In this document: one piece after another, positions 11,920 through 24,703 of the stretch
Layout of the letters: the number at the start of each line of letters is the position of its first letter
How positions within the stretch are numbered: position 1 is the first letter of the stretch
Made by a program: the position numbers and the translations under genes
The notes under the pieces: model-generated
What the model saw: only the letters and a program-made list of their open reading frames with translations
Databases searched by the model: none
Told to the model about the DNA's origin: nothing
Source: Drosophila persimilis
Taxonomy: Eukaryota > Arthropoda > Insecta > Diptera > Drosophilidae
DNA: 64,000 nt
Assembly: GCF_003286085.1 (NCBI RefSeq)
Contig: NW_020825289.1
Coordinates: forward strand, 22,160,001 to 22,224,000
Direction: 5' to 3'

Positions 11920-14273
11920 GTGAGTGGGTGGAAGGGCATCGAAATTTTTAAACAAAGAGAGAGAGATAGAGAGAGCAGGATCTCTTGCACAGACCCACAT
12001 CCACATAAAAGTGTCTGGTAAATTGCAATTATGGGAGGAGTAGAAGGGTAGAGGAGCCCGAGCAGCTGCTTTTCCCCAAAAACAAAATTCGTAAAAACAA
12101 CATCCACACACACACGCATACGAAAAAAAAATACCTTTACACATATGCAACAAGTTGTGCATGCGTCTGTTGGAGGAGGGGGGTAGGGTTGATTTCCCCA
12201 TCGTTTACCGTTCATTTTTGGACGTTTTTGCTTTTTATCTACTATTGCGTAGTGCCGCCGTCGCGCGCTGCCAATGTCACCTGTCTTTATGCGCTGCTCT
12301 CGTATACTCGCTCTCTCTCGCTCCCACACTGGTTTTTATCTCTCTGGTGCCGTTAACACTGGCACAGACGACGACTCGACGATCTACGTGTCCCTTTCGC
12401 ACGCCCATTTGGCCGTTGCTGCTCAGTGCACGTAACTGTGTATTTGGCATGCATGTGCGTCTTTGTGTGTGTGTGCGAGAGTGCGAGTGTGGGCGAGAGT
12501 GAGAGTGTGTATATTTCCGCCTGTTGATAACAGAACAACTGTTGTCAATTCAATGGTTGGAGCGAGGGGATCCACCATCCATCGTCATGGCCTTAATTCT
12601 TATGGAAATATAGTCCAAATATCGCTTCGATTTTCATCACCCCTTCCTCATTCACCCCTCTCCTGCCCCATTATCCTAATTGCTAATCGCAAAGTACAAA
12701 TATTGATTTTTCATGTGCGTGTGTTTTTGTGGTTTCCAGAGAAAGCAGGGCACACCTATTCCCGATCAGAAGTGCCAGTGGAGTTTGATTCTATTGCGAT
12801 CTCTTCTCTCCGCTTACTCTGACAGTTAGGCACTATTGTAGCTCCCAACTCATATACATATATTTCCAACAGTTAAAACCCAGTCCAATTATAGTATATT
12901 GCTCTCATAAACATCATTGGCTTATAATTGGATTCTTAAGTTTCATAGAAACGGCTAGGAAGAAAGAATCCAATCTCAATGGAACTCGACATTTAAACAA
13001 ACATATGTATGTATGTATGATATCGTATAGTAGGCGGGTATGGGGGTTAGATTGAAATGAAGATTCAGGTGCCAGCCCCCCACTTCCAGAGGATATCTTA
13101 TCTTCGTTACTCCAAAATGTAACTTTCTTGAGATTGTAGCACCTTATCAATAAAAATAGATTCTCTTTCACTCTTTATTAATTTTTTTTTCTTTTGGGCT
13201 CGTATTAGGAAAACAAGTTTACAAAACTTTTGCACTTTTGCTGCTGCGAACAGATTCTGTATCTGTATCTGTGTCGCTGTTGTACGAGTTGTACGTGTAT
13301 TCGTAATTGTTGCCATTTCATATTACGCCTTTGTATAGTTGTTGTTTCTGCGGGAAACTCCCGGAATGAACAGAGTTGATAGTACGAATATACTAGAGGT
13401 ACCAACATATACAATGAAATTCTGAAAAATATGCTAATCTGGGGTTCTGCTCTCCCTAAAGTTGGGGGGACTGACTATCGAAAACTTTCCATTTCCATCC
13501 GTACTCCGTACTCATTGAAAAGTTCCCACCAAAAAGGCGAATTCGAGTATAATCAATCTTATCAGTTTTCTGCATAAAATTGGGTTTACTTTTTATGACA
13601 GTATGTCCCCCTCTCCCTAGCGATAAGCATAGTGAAACCTCTCTCTAATGGAACCGAACCCCTCCAGGGAACACACCTTTTCGCCTAAAAATAACTCCAT
13701 ATTGATTATTTGCATATTTCCGAACAGAACAGAGCAGATCTGTGAAGAAGCACATCCTCACGCAGAGAGAGAATGAGAGTGAGGGGCGATCGGTCATAAA
13801 TAAATAAATAACCCGTATATATAGTATTATTGGCTTTTATTTTCGCACTACGCGGATTGGATAGGGCAGGAGTTCCATTCCTGTTCCGTTCCCCATCCCC
13901 AGTGCCGCCATGGCTTTTCCATTTCCAATTCTAAAAGTCGCGCCAATGACGTCAGTCCCAAGGCCTGACGTCTGCACAAAATTCCGCAAAACGCCTCTTC
14001 AAATTATTGGCAAGCAGACGGGTTGGGACGGGAAGTGAACGGCGGAGAACAGAGAGACGATGAAGGCGCAGTGGAGAGTGGGAGGAAAAGAAAAGCAGAG
14101 CACAAAAATAATGTACAAAATAAAATTATTTTTGTTTCATTTCTCTCTGGTTTTTCTTTCTTTTTATATTTCAGCGCTGCGTTCTGCCTTCATTCCACCG
14201 ATTTCATGTTGTCCCCTGCATTTGATTTATAATTTTCACAATTTCCATCGTTCTCTCTTCTCTCCCTCTACCT

Positions 14274-14304
<31 letters not shown>

Positions 14305-17300
14305 GCGTTAAATTCCAAATATTTGTTGTCTTTCCCACAAGAAAAGTGAAAGTTGTTTTCCATGTTATTTATTTTTTACTGCAGCTTCTTCTTTTTCTGT
14401 TATTCTGGTATATTTGTTGTACTTTTCGATTAGTTCTTGTTTTTACGCATTTTCTTTCCCTTTGTCGTCCGTCCATGTGTTTTGTGTTCCGAAAGTACAG
14501 AAGTGGAGGAGGAGATAGGTTTTTTGGTACGTAGTTCCTTTAGAAATCTATTTTTTCGGTAATTTCGTTTTTTCCCCCTCCCCAAAAAATTATTTATAAT
14601 TATTTCTACTTTTGACACACCAGACAGCGAGATTTCCGGTCAATATGCAACACTGATACTCCTCCTCTCCTGAAATCGCTTTGGGACGAAAACCTGGCCT
14701 TCGGTGGGGGGGGACTGACAGTTCGATTAATTCCCTTAGATTTCGGTTATCAGATTGATTTGTTTGATGGACATTGGGATTCGTGGCCTTCTGTGGGACT
14801 GTAAATTAAAATGAAATCCTGAAATGAGTCGATTGCAGTTTAAAATATGATATTTGGGGATCGTTAGCCAAAGGAAATCATTTATACTTTAATGACCGTG
14901 TCAAACCGTAAATCGATCTTTGACAGATTCTACTCCTGTTTATAATCAGTTTAGATGATTTTTGATCGATGTCGTGTGAATAATATCGAACGATGTATTT
15001 AATAGTTTGCGCTGCTCTGTTTTCCATCGGCCCTAATTAAATATATATCCCACTACACTTGACCAAATGGGGGAAAATCCCCCATATCATTCCAATTTGT
15101 GATGTACTACGTCCTTCACCGCTGGCTCTCTTTTCTATTTTCTAATTTAATGAATGGAAATTTCGTTCCACTAATTACAAGAGTTTCCCCCTCCATTTCC
15201 ATTTCCCGTCCCCTTCCCACCTACAATCTACAATACCCACGCAATCCATGATCCACGTTGTGGATCCTAAACAATCCATGGGCCGAGCGCTGCCATAATT
15301 TTAATGATTGTAAACTTTTTGTTGTTTTTGTTGTGTGTTTTCCCCATAGTTTTTTCCATTTTGTGTGTTTGTTTTATGTTTTTTTTTTTGGCACACAATG
15401 CGAAATTGTTGTTGTTCTGTGTTTGTATTTATTTTTATTGTTATTATTTCTTAACAACTTTTATGTTTGTTTTTGCGTGTCCTCGAAATAAAACACACGA
15501 AAAAAACAAACCAAAGTACCAAATGGGAAGAAGACAAATGATGATTTACCTGAAGCATCATTTCGTTTGTACCTACATATAAGATTTTGAAACGCTGGGT
15601 ACAGTGCGTTTCGAAACTCTAAGAATACCTACTGGGAATGTATGCTGCTTTTCACCCATCTTCTGCTCATACAGATAATATACTCGTATCTTTACCGATA
15701 CATAACGTCTCTCGCGATGGCGAGAGTTACAGTTTAAAGTTTTTCAGGCAGAGATGAAGAAGCATTGCAGCAGAGTTGCACTCCACTTCTATCTTGTTTT
15801 TTTTTTTATTTCTCTTTGCCCTAGAATATGTTTTACCTTATCTTTACCTCTTAATTGGTTCCGAAAACACATCTGTGATTCCTTTTATTATCCGATAGTC
15901 TAAACTATGTTCCGTAATCTGCAGTCTGATAACTTGATAATTCATCTCGTTACTCAAAAAGTGAACGAAACAGCTGTCTGATGGAACCGAAACGCAACGT
16001 GCACAGGTACAGGTAAATGGCGTGTACGAATACGATTACATATGATGTCTGTATCTATAATATTACCTATCATTCCACACGTGTAATCTCAGTTTCTTCT
16101 TTATAACAGAGAAGAAGGGCGAGAGCAAAGATTGCAATATATTTGACGTCGATTTCCGATTCTGCATTCTAACATTTATATGTACATACATATGTATATA
16201 TACATATCTCCTATCTGCCTGCCTCTGTATCTCGTATCTCTATCTATTTATCTGTGAATCTGTGGGTGTATCTGCATCTGTGTGTGTGTATCTGGCTAAT
16301 TGTGAAGGTCGTTTACGTCTGCAGTCGATCGCCTGCCATTCTCTATGGCTCTTGTTGTTGCTGCGTCTGCTACCACCCGCTACAAAAGGCAGACGAAGAA
16401 AACACGAAGGAAAAGCACACAAAATGAATTTTCATTCCCGCTCCCGCGCACCCCCAACCCCCTCCATTCAATTTGATCTCTTTTCTACCCCTCGAAAAAT
16501 TCCTAACCAACAAAAAAAGTGGAAGAGAATTTGTTTATATTTATATGCTAAATATTTTCAAATATCAGATCGCAATTTGCGTGTTCCGCCCATCTCCCAT
16601 CCTATACCATCCCATCCAATGCCCGCCGACCAGCCCATAAGTACGCCACCCCTCCTACAGATGAGCGGAGGCGGGGAAGGGTTGGAATTTTATTTAATGG
16701 AAAAGCCACATTTCAAGAGGAATTATTCTTCATAATTCTCTGAGGTTTTCTCATCTTTAATGACTTCTTAATTTCGCACGGATCTCGAAAATGTTGCCAT
16801 TCCACTCCGTCGAAGAATATTGTGTTTTAAAATAAACAAAAATGTGCTGGAAAAGATGGGTCGATTTTTTGAGTCTCTTTAGTTTTGGATCCCTTGCCGA
16901 TCGGTTGCTCTTATGGAAGTTACGATGGAAGATGCATATTGATATTGGATCAGATTTTGTATGAGATATGATTCGATATAGCTCTGATATTGAAACACTG
17001 CTTTTAATCTAGGTCTGGTGTCCTCAGACTTGAGGGGGTTTTTAAACCATTCCGACGCCGCTACTGTTTGGGCCTGAGGATGGAGAAAGAACCCGTGAAG
17101 ATGAAGCTTGGATCTGGCCTTTTCTTTGGATATTCGTCGAATTAGCAACAGGTTCGGGTCATCGGACTAACTGCCTACAAATTGTAACTGAAGTCTATCT
17201 GCTCAGGCACCACATAAACATCTACAGAAAGTCGTAATACCCTGTCTGCATACTATATCCTAAAGGGTATACAAAAGAAAAGCTGGAAAACAATGAACAA

Positions 17301-17902
17301 CAGGGGAAGCAAAAAACAACAACTAAACTGAAATACATTCATAATTTATTATTTATGCTTTGGTGGCCAATTTTAATGGCGCCATCGCTTGCAAATTAAG
17401 TGCTATATTTTATAATTTATTTGCATCTCTTTCACCCTCGGACATGGTTCTGTTTCTGCTTCTGTTTCTGTTTTGGGGCTTATTGTTTGTTTTTATTCAT
17501 TTTGTCAGAGTTTCTTCTAGTTTCCATTTTTTTTTTTGTTTTTGCTTGTCGCCATCTCCTGGGAGAACAGGTGAGCCGCCGATGCCGCTGCGAGGGCGTT
17601 TCTTTTTTTTGGAATAACTTGGCTAAGCCAGGGGTTTATCTAAGCGTTTTTCATTTGGCCGGCAATTAAATGTTGATCCCATTTGATGGGTCTTTGCTTC
17701 TTTTTCTGTTAACTCTTTCACCTCAGAACAAAATATCATTAATTTTGCGCAGATTGTTTTCTATATTCAAAGATACAGATATACAGATACATATATAAAA
17801 TATTTCATTCAATTTCTTTGGTTTTCGTTGTGTTTGTGCAACACCCACACAAAAGTTTATTTTTATAAAATAAAGAGAGAGAGAGACATATGTACATACA
17901 TA
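11920..17902. other. Long Tab2 5' intron, no coding exon seen
   Basis: Mostly AT-rich DNA with pyrimidine tracts, GA/CT runs (14272-14299 is a pure CT run), TATG/TACATA tracts near 16180-16210 and many T-runs. I read both strands for exon-like stretches and found none that I trust. Confidence 0.5.
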
Positions 17903-19532
17903 CACACTTGATCATAATAATAGGTACACCTTGAAGCTTTTCATTAATAATTAGTTTTATCGTACTTTAAGTGTTGAAAACAAAATTTTGTTTGGTATGT
18001 TTTATTTGTCAATGTATTGCAGTTCCGTGACAAAAAAAATTAAACAGGGAAACCGCCGAATAACAGAGCTTTAAGCGAAATTGCGAGTTGACATCACATT
18101 ATGGCTGATCAAAATAATAGGTACAGTGTCAGTAAATTTTGAATATCAAGTGAATAATTTGGAAATTCTTGACTTTTTGGCAATTAAACATCCATTTCAT
18201 TTAACAACAGTCTAAATATAAACAAATAATTATTTTTTTCTTACAAGAATAGGCCGAAAGTCTTATTGTACAGCCCAATTGGCTCTTAGTCTGGAAAAAG
18301 AAAGCCAATCTTATCGGGCCATTGCCAGATTAATGAAAACGTCTCATAATTTTGTTACAATGCTTTAAAAATTAAAACCTAGTCAGGAAACTCGCGGAAA
18401 GCCACAGAAAACAACCATAACACTTGACCACTACATACTTTTCTTGGAGGAATAAGTACCCATTTAAGTCGTCAAAGGCTATTGCATCAGAAATTGCACT
18501 AGAAGTTAGTGCTCCAACGATCCGTAGACGGCTACAACAAGCCAGCCTTCCAAGGAGAATAGAAAGAAAGGTCCCACTTACGCGTCAAAAAAATTTAGCC
18601 ATGGGGCAAACTTTTGCTAAAGATCATAAAGACTGCGCAGGATGCGCCGGAGAGAAAAAGTGGAGAAGCCTTTTATGGAGCGACGAAACTAAAATAAATT
18701 TATTAGGGAATGAATGTGAAAGCAATGTAGGAAGCCCTAAACAAAAGAATTTTGATCCATGTTTCAAACAAAAAATTTCTCAAACATGGAGGTGCCAGCT
18801 AAAGACATGGGGCTGCTCATCCTGGTACGGCGTAGGTCCATTTTTCCTGACAACGAACAGAATGGACGCTGGGCAATACAAACCCAGATTGCAGACAGTT
18901 ATGCTACCTTATGCTGAAGAAAACATGAGTTTCCATTGGGTATTTAAGTAATATAACGACCCAAGGCACACATCTAAGCTTTTGACCAACTTTTTTGAGG
19001 ACCCAACAATAGACGTTTTAAAGTGGCTTCCTAAATTTTCCGACTTAAATCCAATTGAAAACTTGTGGGCAGATTTACGAAACAAAATTAGCTAAGTTTT
19101 CATTTTCAAATAATCAAAAATTATGCGAGGGCGTCCAAAAATTGTGGTATGAGACACCTGCCAGACGCTTATTACAAGTACGCCAAAAATAATTACAAAG
19201 GTGACAAAAAATAAAGGTGGATACATCGGATATTAACTATAAGTCCCATTTAGGCAACAAAAAAATAATAATAATCAGTTAACAAACTTTTTTCATAACA
19301 AAACTTGAAGTGTACCTATTATTTTGAGCAGCCTGACATTGACTCTGAAGTACAAATTACTCTCTTTTCTTTTATAACATTATCCTATAATATAATAAAG
19401 TTTATTTTATTGAAAACAAATACTATTGGTATAATTGAGAACTAATTTTAAGTTTCAAATATTGAATACAACTGCATTTTGTTATGTTAAAGTGTACGTA
19501 GATGTGTGTACCTATTATTATGATCAAGTGTG
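17903..19532 (+). mobile_element. Tc1-like DNA transposon with IR/DR ends, inactive
   Basis: The element is 1,630 bp, flanked by TA on both sides (17901-17902 and 19533-19534), the usual Tc1/mariner target duplication. The ends are inverted repeats of about 220 bp (17903-18124 and 19312-19532). The outer 27 bases (starting CACACTTGATCAT) are identical, and an inner copy of the same word (GATCAAAATAATAGGTAC type) lies at 18103-18124 and 19312-19333, matching at 21 of 22 positions. That is the IR/DR layout known from some Tc1 families. Inside is a broken transposase. The element sits in a Tab2 5' intron. I cannot name the family; perfect outer ends with a decayed gene suggest it was mobilised in trans or is of middle age. 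Confidence 0.9.
18247..19095 (+). pseudogene. Degenerate Tc1-family transposase
   Basis: Translated pieces show an N-terminal helix-turn-helix part (SYRAIARLMKTS, then SAPTIRRRLQQASL) and the DDE catalytic core: WSDET keeps the first Asp, the middle block reads YNDPRHTSK where the family has Asp before NDP, and DLNPIENLW keeps the final Glu. In-frame stops occur at 18366, 18453 and 18949, and the last stop is beside the lost second catalytic Asp. The longest open piece is 18424-18951. It cannot make an active enzyme. Confidence 0.85.
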
Positions 19533-19534
19533 TA

Positions 19535-20561
19535 TGTATACAATAAAACAAAATTAAAATTTGTGCTGCAAAAATATTGAATGATTTAATTGATTCGCTG
19601 CGGTTGCTCTTCTGTTTTTTAGTACTGTCTACAATATGCCTTAATTTAATTCTAACCACAATTCGATTTGATTTGGGGATATTGAACAAAACAGTCATAA
19701 AAAGACCGTATCGAATGACTATATCATGTAGCTACCATATGAAAGATCGTTCTGTATTGGTTTCTTGTATTAGAGTGCGTACTAGAATTCACAGTAGGTA
19801 TTCATAAGATCACAGCTGCATATTGAATGCTTTCCGAATCATTGCTTCACTCGTCACATGACTCCTGAATCGGCAATCCAAGATATTCGGATGCAACACC
19901 GACGTAAAAAAAACGACGATACTCTGTTCGTTCAGTCCCGTTAGTTAGTATCGAGTGGCAGCGATCTGTGAGGGTATCCAATTGGGTATGCTTTGGTTCC
20001 CCGTTTTCTGTTTTTCGTCTTCTCTCGTGATTTTTTGCTTACGCTAGAGCGCTCTCCCAAACATTTTCACACACAGATAGCAGAGACGATGTACCAGTGC
20101 ACGAGTATCTATGTGTTTTCTGCTCATTTTCCTCGCAGCATTTTCGGTCGTTTTATTCTCGAAAATTTACGAAATTTGGTTTTTCAGTTTATCGCTGGCA
20201 TTTAAGGCGTTCGAAACGCGCACAAAATTTGATCGAAAGAAAGATATATTGTTGTGTGGAAAACTGCGTGAGATTTTCTCGATTAAAGTCAAAGAAAAAA
20301 CATAGGAAATGGAAATACAATTTATCAAGAGTGTTTAAATTTGTGTGTGTGTGAAAAAGCGATCGAGAAAAACGATTAGAAGAAAATAATTTGAAATATG
20401 TTAAAGTTTAAGTTCAAACTTTGAAAAATTAGCAACAAAAAAGTGCATTAAAACAAGACAAATCACACAAATTAATATAAAATACCTATACCTAAAAGAA
20501 TAATTTGCCTTACTTTTAAAGAAAATCCAAAACCATATTTTACAAGCTTGTGAATAAATAT
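19535..20561 (+). promoter_or_regulatory. Proximal promoter and leader of the Tab2 locus
   Basis: An Inr-like TCAGTC lies with its A at 19934, followed by leader-like sequence containing several short upstream ATGs, and then by the exon that starts coding at 20562 and ends in a consensus donor at 20626/20627. I see no DPE at +28. This promoter could serve the 80-residue gene, Tab2, or both. Confidence 0.35.
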
Positions 20562-23500
20562 ATGAGCAAATTGGCAGATTATCGATCGCGTTGGGAATCC
20601 TATTTATCAGTTTTCATCGACAAAATGTAAGTTGAAGTGGATACAGATACATTTACGAGTACTCCTCGTATTATAGATATGCTTTCATCTATACCTGAAC
20701 CTGAAGAGGCGCCCAATACCATATACATATGTACATATGTATGTATGTATATTCATACATATATCTGGTAGATTGTTTCTGTGTACTATATAGGGAAACG
20801 GATTATTTATCACTGCCATCCTTGACAATGGCCGACAGTCGGCAGTCGAGAGAGAGCAGCAGAGATATAGGCAATATGGCACATCGATCGTTGTGTCATA
20901 AATATTTTTAAACATACCCAAGAGATCTCCCTCTCTCGCCCCCTCCCTCTCTTTTTCTTGGCTGTTTCTGTTTTTTAAAAACAATACATTTTAAAGCCTC
21001 TTAGTTAATGTTCTAAATCGGGCCATGGATTCACCCGCACCGCATGCAACACTCGCACCCGAGTGCGGGGGCAGATACTAATTAAATAAGTGGCATTACC
21101 TGACTGATTCCCCCTTCTCTCTTTCCTTCCGAAGGTCTGCAGCTGTGACAAATGATGGCCTAAAATGGCGGCTACACCACCAATGCCGCCCGGATCAAAC
21201 AGTTACCAATTGAATGGCACCAGCATCACTAGCAGTAGCCTTCCAGCAGAAGGAAATACCAGAGGAAGGAGCAGCAGCAACAATATAACCGAGGCAATCC
21301 ATCAGCACTTTCTGAGGAAAAAGGACGCCGCTCCATCGACAAGTCAGAGGAGTCGCTGCGGCAGCTATGAGCAGCTGGAGCTGCTGGAGCATTCACAGCC
21401 AGCAGCAGCAGAGGCAGCAGCAGAAGCAGAGCCAGAGGCAGGCCGCAAGCAGAGCACGTCCTGCCACTGCACGAACATTAGTATCATGCACCTGTTCCAC
21501 GAGATGAAGCAGGAGTTCCCCACGATACCCGATGCCATTGTGACGCAGTGCGTCAGCGAGAATTGCCATCAGCGCGAGAACTGTATACAGATGTTGAAGA
21601 AGGAACTGGCTTTGCATCCGATACCTGTCCAGAGCTACCCGGCCAAGGTGTTGCAACAGCAGCAACAGCAACAACAGCAACAACAGAGGCAGGCCAAGCC
21701 TCCCACCCCACTAAAGCCGTCGAGAGTGGCACCCGCACAGCCCCCAGAACTGAGTCAGAGTCCGAGCCAGAATGGGAATGGGAATGGCAATGGCGAGGCC
21801 AGCCCCTGCCCCACTCACAGTCCGAGTCCCCAGCCCCGGCAGCGACCAACCACGCTCAATCTGCAGCGCCAACTGAACGCCCAGCTGCAGCAGAAGATCC
21901 AACAGCGACAGCTGCGGCAGCAGCGCGACCTGCAGCCACCGCAGCTGACGCCCACGTCGCTGAACAAGCCGCTGCGTCGGGCGCCACCCCTGCCGCCGCC
22001 ACCGGGCCCGCCGCTGGCCCCAAAGCCGAGCTTCTCCAACGATTCCTCCTGCCTCACCAGCCCCATGAGCTCCAGCGAATCGGAATTCTCACTCAACGCC
22101 GTCTCCTTATCATCACCGACGTCAGCAACAAGAGCAGCAGTAGCGGCAGCAACGGCAGCGACAGCAACAACGTCTCAACAGGCCTCTCCGGTCCGACACC
22201 GTTCAGTCATCAATCTGCAGCCGGAACTGCCGTATGCACGCGATTTCCTCAGCAACAGCAGTGCCCTCTCGCCAGCGTTGACGCCACCGACGCTGCCCGG
22301 CTCCCCAGGCTCTGCCGTCTCGCCCGGTCGCAAGAGCTTCACCTCGCTCAATCTCACGCTGCGCCAGCCGACCGGCGGCGCCCAGTCCGCGATCGACATC
22401 ACCGCCGGCCCGGCGCCTAGTGGCCAGGGCAGCGGCATCACCTACTCGAGCGTTAGTTTCGACGCCCGCCGGGGGACGCACAAGAATTTCCAGCTGACGG
22501 TCACCGACGAGGGTAGTGTCTTTAGCGCGGGCTGCATCCGTCCCCAGGCACCGTACGCTGCCGCCGCGTGTGAGCCGCAGCAGCCAGCAGTTCCTCCGCC
22601 ACGCCAGCCCCCGTCGGCAGCGGCGGCGGCGTCGCTTCTCTCCACCGATGGACTTTCACCATCGGACTGTGACATGCCGGAAGTATTCCCCTATCCCACG
22701 CAGGCTCAGAACCACGTTGTCGCCTCCAACTACAACACGAACCATGCCGCGGAAACTAGCAGCGGCAATGACAACAGCGGCAACAGCAGCCCCGTCAGCA
22801 TGCCCCTCTATGCGGGGGTCCTGGAGGAGTGCGATCCTGAAGGTGGGTTTCACGATCAACCCCAGGAAAACCCTAGAGAAAGCACTAGTTCAGTCAAAGG
22901 CTATCTCTGGGCATTGCATTGTAATTTCCATCATTACATTAATCCGTGTGGCACATGTCCGATGTCAAGTGCTTTTCCACTTTATTCCTACACATGTACC
23001 GACATGGGTTCCAATGTGCTTTACGGCCTTATCGAGCCACCCAGACGACGTCGTAGTTTCTGTCGGTGTTTTTCGATGTGTTCGGTTATCGGTGGAGGTC
23101 CGCCGCAGTATTGTTTACAATTGATAAGGAAATTGGAATTACGCCCCAAAATAAAATTAACGCGAGCTCGCTCTCTGCCAAAAAGAGCGCAGAGCATTTA
23201 TTCGTAGGAAACTCTCAGCAAACGTCTTACCAAAAGCTAACAGATTGCCAGCCTATGTACAAGGGTAGGGATCTAGCGAAGACGATACGCAGACGAGCAG
23301 AGCAGCCAAAGAGAACTGAAACTCCGCGTGTGATAAGGTATTAAGGTATTGACGTCACGGAATAAAATAGAATAGAATTGAACACTGAAGACAGTAGACA
23401 GTAGATGGTAGGCAGCAGACCGTAGTTGGTATTCGGTTATCAGGTGAGAGAATATAATCAATTTCGCAGCAGTTTAATTGAGCCTTGAATCAGCCTTTCT

Positions 23501-24703
23501 GTCCTTCCCTTCCCCTATCACAGTGTTCAATTTTCTGTGCAACTTTGTTGCATTTAATTTACCTTTTTTGCTGAATATACGATACACACACAAAAACCGA
23601 TGCGATCCCCCTACTATATATTCCACCACACATACACATACGATGTATGATGTATGTATATATGTGTACGCTTGTAGGACACCCACGCGCTCGGAGATTG
23701 AAATGTATTTTGTCTGGCTTCTGCTTTGGCCGGCAGTGTTTTCCCCACTCTCTCTCGGGCTTTCTTTCTTCGACGTTCAAGTTCACGGCGAAACAGTAGG
23801 TGGGGAAAATAGAGTATTTGCCTCTGGGAACGGGGCATTAAGCATACGCAGCGTGGGCCCAACCGAGCAGACGGCTGGCATTTCCACTTTGACATTTAAT
23901 CACGCGACAATCCACGTCCGACGACCATTAGAAGCACTTTAAATGTCGTCGCCTTTTAGCCGGAATTCAATTTGGAATTCGGGGACACTTTTCGCCCATT
24001 AATGAATTAATTTTTCAATTAAAATGATACCAATAACCTCGTCCAACACATGAGATAGAGAGATGAGACGAGATCCCTTGGCCCGCTGCCCTGTAGGCTA
24101 TTTCCGTTGGAGATCTATCAGAAGCGCGTCTAAAAATAATGAAAACAGTCGAAAAGTCGCACAAATCAAAATACGAAATGCATCAGAAGATCATTCTATT
24201 TATACATAAACACTAAAAGAGAACAGGATAGGGTATATTGGATCCGGGTAGATGTAGGTAACAGCCAGATGTAAGTGTCTCCGAATAAGCGTATATTTAT
24301 TCATGATCATCATCAATAGCCGAAACGATATAGTCATTTCTGTCTGTCAGATCAGGCATGTTTGCTGCCTAGTGTTCACTTCTCACAGACTTAAAGAACT
24401 ACAGCAACTAGATCCTGTGGCCCGGCTACTGTAATAGTACCATAATAAACCATTTGCGCTGATGACTCCTCTGCTTCGCGGTCGCTCTCTCTCTCTCTCT
24501 GCTCCTTTTCCTTTTCCTTTTGCAGAGAGACAGACGAAGAGATTTCAATTGACGAAATAGCTAAGGTCCTTTATAATATTAAGCTTAAGGACAAAGTCTT
24601 CTCCTATCTTTCTACTCACGAGGTAATGTACTCGTGGGATATCCAGGACTACCAAAATTTCGTGGTCACTACTTATGTCAGGGGCTTCTACTATGCATTC
24701 TGA
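20562..24703 (+). CDS. Predicted 80-residue protein interleaved with Tab2
   Basis: Exon 1 (20562-20626) starts MSKLADYRSRWESYL and ends AAAAT|GTAAGT with two bases over. Exon 2 (24526-24703) follows a strong acceptor (pyrimidine tract then TTTTGCAG) and needs exactly two bases. The join gives an open frame to TGA at 24701: ...FIDKI-ETDEEISIDEIAKVLY..., ending YVRGFYYAF. Both pieces are coding-like: balanced hydrophobic, charged and aromatic residues, and a likely all-helical acidic middle. Exon 2 does not fit the Tab2 frame, where it would hit a stop after 11 codons. The intron between the two exons contains the whole 1.7 kb Tab2 coding exon, so this is a second product of the same strand and probably the same promoter. 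I recognise no family. The exons are supported; their pairing is inferred from phase. Confidence 0.5.
21152..21163 (+). promoter_or_regulatory. Three-codon uORF abutting the Tab2 start
   Basis: ATG ATG GCC TAA at 21152-21163 ends one base before the Tab2 ATG (21165). The exon begins at 21143 after a TGCAG acceptor, so the uORF is present in every mRNA using this exon. It could control Tab2 by termination and reinitiation. Confidence 0.55.

Noticed and set aside
20729..20911. Alternative second exon after 20626 (frame starting at 20770)
   Set aside because: An acceptor TATATAG in phase exists, but the sequence is less coding-like and the pyrimidine tract weaker than for the exon at 24526.
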